Source: Trachelipus rathkii
Taxonomy: Eukaryota; Arthropoda; Malacostraca; Isopoda; Trachelipodidae
NCBI GenBank assembly: GCA_015478945.1
Contig: JABUQX010087094.1
Coordinates: 1-12,961 of the forward strand
Direction of reading: 5' to 3'
DNA: 12,961 nt
Numbering within the stretch: position 1 is the first letter of the stretch; each line of letters opens with the position of its first letter. A program made the position numbers and the translations under genes. Shown piece after piece: positions 9,283 to 12,961 of the stretch. Below the pieces are notes generated by a model. It was not told the DNA's origin. It saw only the letters and a list, made by a program, of their open reading frames with translations, and did not search any database.

Positions 9283-9488
9283 TACCCGTAGGCGACGCAT
9301 TGCCTGGCTATTATTTAGATTTAGATGATAACAAAATCGTTCATTGCTTTAGAGAAATTTATGGCTCGTTGTTATATTTCCGACGAATAAAAAAAAAAAT
9401 AAAAAATACAATAAAAATAGAAATTAAAAAACCACTCCTTAGAATTTTCCCGCTGATTCCAAATATATATAATTTGTTTTTACTGTAG
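9283..9488 (+). CDS. Exon-like open frame, unknown protein
   Basis: After the acceptor, the frame with CCC at 9285 reads VGDALPGYYLDLDDNKIVHC and continues FREIYGSLLYFRRI to about 9389, using mixed codons in a GC-richer island. It then runs into Lys/Ile-rich AT sequence and stops at TAG 9486-9488. The same frame extends upstream through the acceptor to an ATG at 9246, but the preceding residues look non-coding, so I place the edge at 9283. The likely true exon is 9283 to about 9388 or shorter. Weak donors are GTTGTT (9368) and GTTATA (9371). Splicing from either to the acceptor at 9488 would add about eight codons and stop at TGA near 9512. The peptide looks protein-like, but I do not recognise the family. 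An old transposon or retrogene fragment is possible. Confidence 0.35.
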
Positions 9489-9537
9489 GTGCTGCCGTTC
9501 TCTGGTTACATGATGTCAGCTTTAGAAACTCTGACCA
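9489..9537 (+). other. Second exon-like island after TAG acceptor
   Basis: TTTGTTTTTACTGTAG precedes a roughly 50-bp GC-richer segment starting GTGCTGCCGTTCTCTGG. Two frames are open across it until the AT tract, so coding is ambiguous. It could be the next exon, or terminal exon and 3' UTR, of the frame at 9283, with a short AT-rich intron between. Confidence 0.25.
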
Positions 9538-9641
9538 TATATATATATATATAATATAGTGAATTTTATTATCTTATATATATAAATATATATTATATAT
9601 ATATATATATATATATTATTAAATAAAATAAAAATTTATTC

Positions 9642-9719
<78 letters not shown>

Positions 9720-9745
9720 ATATATATAATATAATATATTAGTAT
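9538..9745. repeat. AT tract
   Basis: Imperfect (AT)n with a short TTAAATAAAATAAAA interruption near 9617. Confidence 0.93.
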
Positions 9746-10014
9746 ATATACGGTATCTAGTTAAATATACTTGAGATCTTCCTGCTAAATCGTTTTCATG
9801 TAAATATTTCTTTCAATGGCTAACATTATAATATTACAATATTTATAATGATTAAAATAACTAATATTTTTCCATTTCATTATTCTTAAGTATTTTATTA
9901 TTTTTTTAAATTATTTTACTTTGTTAATAAATATTATATTGTTATAATCATTATTTATAATGTATAGTATATAAACATTATATTTACCAAATAGATTTAA
10001 TAACAAATTTTTGA
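9746..10014. other. AT-rich stretch without a gene
   Basis: Nothing supported. Confidence 0.55.
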
Positions 10015-10100
10015 CCACCACAATATGAGACACTAGACGATCCCACGCGTCGCTTGAATAGCAGAGCTGCGGTAGCTGTAATGCACCTATAAGCGTTATT
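10015..10100 (+). other. GC-richer island, possible eroded exon
   Basis: One frame is open for 25 codons from 10015 to TAA 10090-10092, reading ETLDDPTRRLNSRAAVAV within it. It is short, without a good acceptor or donor, and at this GC level a frame of that length is not unusual. Origin unknown. Confidence 0.2.
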
Positions 10101-10294
10101 TCAACAGGTTATCTAAAATTTGCTATTTTTCGTTTGTTTTATTTGTGTTTTTTTGGCGATGGATTTTCTGTTTTTTATATTTATTATTACTTTTCAAAAA
10201 TTACATTTTTCGTAACATTATGAAATTTTGCAAAAAATAGAATATGTATAAGTTAAGTGCGCGAGGCAGTAGACAACGATGAGTCTGTCTGCTG
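10101..10294. other. AT-rich stretch without a gene
   Basis: T-rich, with no features seen. Confidence 0.5.
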
Positions 10295-10400
10295 ATATAT
10301 TATATATATATATTAAATATAAATATTATATATAATAGTATATATGATAATATAATATATATATCATAAACAGTGATATATATAAAATATATATAATATT
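10295..10400. repeat. AT tract
   Basis: Imperfect AT/TA repeats with a few GC interruptions. Confidence 0.85.
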
Positions 10401-10660
10401 GCAAGCATCCCCGAGAAGTCAGCATGTAACCTGAAATAACACTATACTCTACAGGAAAATAAATATCTCTTGATTTCAGCAAGCACAATATCTGTATGAA
10501 AGTAATAAACAATTTATTTTATTCTAATATATTATACACCCTAATATTAGTATAATCCATAGATTGACAAACTCGCTCTCGACCTTCCTCCGTGCAGTGT
10601 AACGAGACGTAAGAGTTGGCGCAATTATAGTGTTTTTTTATTACGCCTCTGAGAAAATGT
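10401..10660. other. Unique stretch without a gene
   Basis: Mixed sequence. The 70-codon minus-strand frame over 10300-10512 mostly reads the AT tract. TTTATTACGCCTCT at 10637-10650 recurs at 11575-11588. Confidence 0.5.
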
Positions 10661-10813
10661 TATTTTCTTTTATTTCATTTTAGGGGGTTCGAGCCGACCG
10701 AGAGGAAGAGGGGGGGACGAAGTCCCCCCCCTGTCCCCCGGTAGGCCGAGAACCCCGACTCTGTCCATCTTTAGGTTTTACCCTGGGGTGGTCTCTTTAG
10801 TTAAAAAAAAGAA
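10661..10813 (+). repeat. GC-rich SINE-like repeat, copy B
   Basis: Second copy of the repeat at 8845-8985, better preserved in its hairpin: GGGGGGGAC-GAA-GTCCCCCCC (10710-10730) gives a 9-bp G/C stem with a GAA loop. GGTTCGAGCCG at 10686-10696 nearly matches the pol III B-box consensus GGTTCGANNCC. No matching A box is evident upstream. The right end is AGTTAAAAAAAA, as in copy A. Confidence 0.75.
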
Positions 10814-11301
10814 ATTCACACATTTGGGGCAGCTTTTTCGCTCTCTCGGAGCTTTAGACTCCTTCGTACTTACGAAATCATTCAAGTTTTCCATCATTTT
10901 AACAAATTTTAGAAATTTTTCAGAAGCGTTATTTTTTTGTTTTTTTTAATTTCATATCCATAAAAATGTCTTCTGATTAATGAAATGTTATTTATTTTCC
11001 TGAGCTGTTATAGTTTTTAGTTACCTGCCTAACTACATACATTACACAAAATAAAAAATGAAGGTGTAAAACTTTAATTTTGAACATTTTGCAAAAAATG
11101 AAATGAATATATGTCAATTAATGATGATCAATATAAACTTAATTTCGCTTTCGACCGAGTTTTACCTTACGATTCTAATTGACGTAATATTAACTTTCAA
11201 ATTTTGGCAACAAGTCTAAATTAGGAGGCGTTTTTTCACATTTATAATTTTTTAGTTTTTAACTGTTTTTCATTTATTTTTTCATTAAATATTTATTTAT
11301 A
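10814..11301. other. AT-rich stretch without a gene
   Basis: Unique T-rich sequence. I see no frame, RNA or element terminus. Confidence 0.55.
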
Positions 11302-11514
11302 GTTTAGGTTAGGTTTAGGATAGGTTAGGTTAGCGCTTAGATTAAGGTTAAGTTAAGTTAGGTTAGGTTAGGTTAGGTTAGGTTAGGGTAGGGTCAGGGT
11401 AGGGTAGGTTTAGGTTAAGATTAGATAGATTAGGTTTAGGTGGTTACAGGTTAGGTGAGGTTAGGCTAGGTTAAGTTTGGTTAGGTTGGTTTAGTAGGTT
11501 TGGCTAGGTATGTT
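11302..11514 (+). repeat. Degenerate (TTAGG)n telomere-type tract
   Basis: About 210 bp of TTAGG-related units. Six perfect consecutive copies lie at 11358-11387, with variants (TTAGGG, GTAGGG, TTTAGG, TTAAG) on both sides. TTAGG is the ancestral arthropod telomere repeat. Here it is interstitial and eroded, with ordinary sequence and transposons on both sides. Confidence 0.9.
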
Positions 11515-11574
11515 ATAATCACAATAAAACCCTTAAAAATATTAAAAACCTTTTATCATTTCGAATCAATACGA

Positions 11575-11588
11575 TTTATTACGCCTCT
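11575..11588. repeat. 14-bp direct repeat, second copy
   Basis: TTTATTACGCCTCT, identical to 10637-10650. The pair brackets a 924-bp segment containing SINE-like copy B and the TTAGG tract. The match is short enough that chance is not excluded. Confidence 0.4.
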
Positions 11589-11648
11589 CGAGTGTTAGAA
11601 TATACCCAAATTTTGACCAGGACTGCCGAGCTGGTAAATATTTTTGCC

Positions 11649-11798
11649 GACTCCGACTACGGTTCCGGCTTCATCAATCATTATGTAAAAAATGTGACTC
11701 CGACTCAGGTCCAGAATTTTAGCTTCTCGGCTCCGGTTCAAAATACCTTTGTTTCTCAGCTCCGGCTTCGAAACCCTCTATTTTTCGGCTCCGGCTTC
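11649..11798 (+). repeat. Diverged GACTCC/GGCTTC hexamer patch
   Basis: Hexamers of the form G-R-Y-T-Y-C occur as short runs at 11649-11672, 11696-11707, 11729-11740, 11758-11769 and 11787-11798. The first includes GACTCC and GGCTTC, and the last is GGCTCC-GGCTTC. Same family as 6638-6817 but more decayed. It explains the 77-codon frame at 11592-11825, which is not otherwise protein-like. Confidence 0.65.
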
Positions 11799-12111
11799 AG
11801 GATCCACAAATCTAATTTTAATTAAAGTACAGTCTTATAGAAATCAAAAAAAATTATTTAGTTACCCACTTAATTCTAAAAATATTTTATTTTTAAAATA
11901 TTTAAAAAAATTAAATTATTTAACTACAAAACAAATTTTTTCCAAAAAAAAATTTAAAAATTTGTTACAGTTTATATCTAAAATTAAATTTTGTAAAATA
12001 TTTAACAATATTTAAATGTACTGCTGTATTAAAACGTTTGGAAAATTTTGAAAGCAAGGTTAAACCTTGTTAATAAACGTTAGAAATATATATAATCTTT
12101 ATATATAGATA
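11799..12111. other. AT-rich stretch with a nested hairpin
   Basis: No gene is supported; the Lys/Asn-rich frame at 11749-12015 is a composition artefact. At 12055-12069 CAAGGTT-A-AACCTTG is a perfect palindrome, and it sits between AACGTTT (12033-12039) and AAACGTT (12075-12081), which can pair outside it. Confidence 0.5.
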
Positions 12112-12541
12112 AAAGGTTGGCACGAAATTAAATCCAATGATTTAAATCAATTTATTTTCTGAAAAAAACAATGGTGATTTTTTTGGAAATTTTAGACAAA
12201 TTTTTTTTTTCTAAATCAATAATTAATCCTAGTTATCACCTAATTAATGATAAGTATATTTCATCTATATAATAAGTAAATTTATCAACGTAGTTTCAAA
12301 TCATTTTTAATAAATAAAATTAGGACTCAGATATTATACAGTATATATATAATTTAATAAAACTGAATAATAATTATATTTACTAAATTTATTATCAATT
12401 AGGTAATAATTAGGATTATTTACTAATTTTATAAAAATAATTAAGAAAGCAATTTGTGCCTAAAAAAGGAAAAAAAAATCAAAAAATTCAAAAAAATTCA
12501 AAAAAATCAACAAAATCAGAAAAAAAAAATCCCCAACCCTG
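12112..12541. mobile_element. hAT-like MITE, about 430 bp
   Basis: The right end is TCCCCAACCCTG (12530-12541), whose complement CAGGGTTGGGGA is a textbook hAT terminus. The left end AAAGGTTGGCA (12112-12122) matches it at 7 of 11 positions. The flanks TATAGATA (12104-12111) and TATATATA (12542-12549) match at 7 of 8, the hAT target-duplication length. Internal arms are inverted: TTAATCCTAGTTATCACC (12223-12240) pairs with AGGTAATAATTAGGATTA near 12401-12418, and both outer arms are A/T-run-rich with GATTT/AAATC motifs. There is no transposase frame, so it depended on another element. Confidence 0.65.
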
Positions 12542-12604
12542 TATATATATATATATATTTATATATATAAATATATATTTTTAAATAACATAAAAATATA
12601 TATA

Positions 12605-12641
<37 letters not shown>

Positions 12642-12690
12642 TATAATATATACTAATATATCTATAATATATATATATATATATAATATA
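12542..12690. repeat. AT tract between two hAT-like ends
   Basis: Imperfect AT/TA repeat. The 97-codon minus-strand frame through it (12516-12809) is a repeat artefact. Confidence 0.92.
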
Positions 12691-12695
12691 TTCAT

Positions 12696-12892
12696 CAGAG
12701 GTGGGCACGCCCGCCGCTCATTTAGGGGTAAGGGTTTCCCGCTTAGCGCGACCTTCCGCACCTCGTAGAAAACGTAGTCCTTGCTAGCGCTCCTCCGCAA
12801 CTTATTCAACCATCAAACCTCCGCTATGCAAGTCCGCCACGTCCGCACGTGCCGCACGTCTCCCGCTAATAATGTTGCGTGACTTCGGCACA
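12696..12892 (+). mobile_element. Left end of a second hAT-like element
   Basis: CAGAGGTGGGCA at 12696-12707 matches the common hAT terminal sequence CAGAGGTGGGCA. It is followed by a GC-rich region with TCCGC at 12755, 12794, 12820, 12833 and 12842, plus TCCCGC at 12737 and 12860 and three ACGT-flanked units near 12838-12860. This is the usual layout of a hAT terminus with subterminal transposase-binding repeats. No opposite end is seen, so the element either continues beyond 12961 or is truncated near 12892, where AT-rich sequence resumes. Confidence 0.6.
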
Positions 12893-12961
12893 AGATTTTA
12901 ATAATTAATACTATATAGTATAATACCTTGCGAAACCAATTTATTTATAGTATTATTGAAA

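Noticed and set aside
10613..10630. AAGAGTTGGCGC as a hAT terminus
   Set aside because: It only loosely fits CAGAGTTGGGC and lacks a partner end, subterminal repeats or a target duplication.
8034..10931. 13-bp identity TTCAGAAGCGTTA at 8034 and 10919
   Set aside because: About one 13-mer match is expected by chance in 13 kb, and the flanks do not align.
11592..11825. 77-codon frame over the second hexamer patch
   Set aside because: Explained by degenerate GGCTCC/GGCTTC units; no splice or start context.
11749..12015. 88-codon Lys/Asn/Phe-rich frame
   Set aside because: It reads the tail of the hexamer patch and then A/T-rich DNA with no coding signature.
12516..12809. 97-codon minus-strand open frame
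   Set aside because: It spans a hAT-like end, an AT tract and another hAT-like end; the middle is Tyr/Ile repeat. It is not a gene.

Overview
The window is extremely AT-rich nuclear DNA from an animal, most likely an arthropod. The reasons are a degenerate (TTAGG)n tract at 11302-11514 (the usual arthropod telomere motif), exon-like islands behind pyrimidine-tract/AG acceptors, several hAT-type DNA-transposon ends, long (AT)n and (ATT)n microsatellites, and no prokaryotic gene organisation. I cannot name the species. No complete, recognisable protein-coding gene is present. Nearly all longer open frames are low-complexity or chance frames in AT-rich DNA.

Region by region: 1-2300 is AT-rich non-coding DNA with an (ATT)n and a long (AT)n microsatellite, an unexplained GC-richer island (548-648), and one good exon candidate (1524-1682) with a long pyrimidine tract, a 52-codon open frame and two AATAAA motifs after the stop. 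2318-2561 holds a GCGGAT-rich patch and a near-perfect AT hairpin. 2562-6586 is largely featureless, with AT tracts bracketing a small hairpin-rich island (5031-5325). 6587-8148 is a nest of transposon debris: GACTCC hexamer repeats, a frameshifted remnant of a hAT transposase C-terminus, TC and T tracts, a hAT-like right terminus ending near 7785, and a GTAACG-motif cluster with a tRNA-like A box. 8149-8662 is about 500 bp of almost pure AT.

From 8845 on, two diverged copies (8845-8985 and 10661-10813) of a GC-rich, SINE-like repeat with a strong G/C hairpin and A-rich tail flank a second exon-like region (9283-9538). 11302-11514 is the TTAGG tract, followed by a second hexamer-repeat patch (11649-11798). 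The right end holds a roughly 430-bp hAT-like MITE (12112-12541), an AT tract, and the terminus of another hAT element (12696 onward) that runs off the window with TCCGC subterminal repeats.

The common thread is repeated insertion of small hAT-type and SINE-like elements next to TA-rich tracts, probably in an intergenic region or inside large introns. The two exon candidates are the only places where host coding sequence is suspected, and neither protein is recognised.
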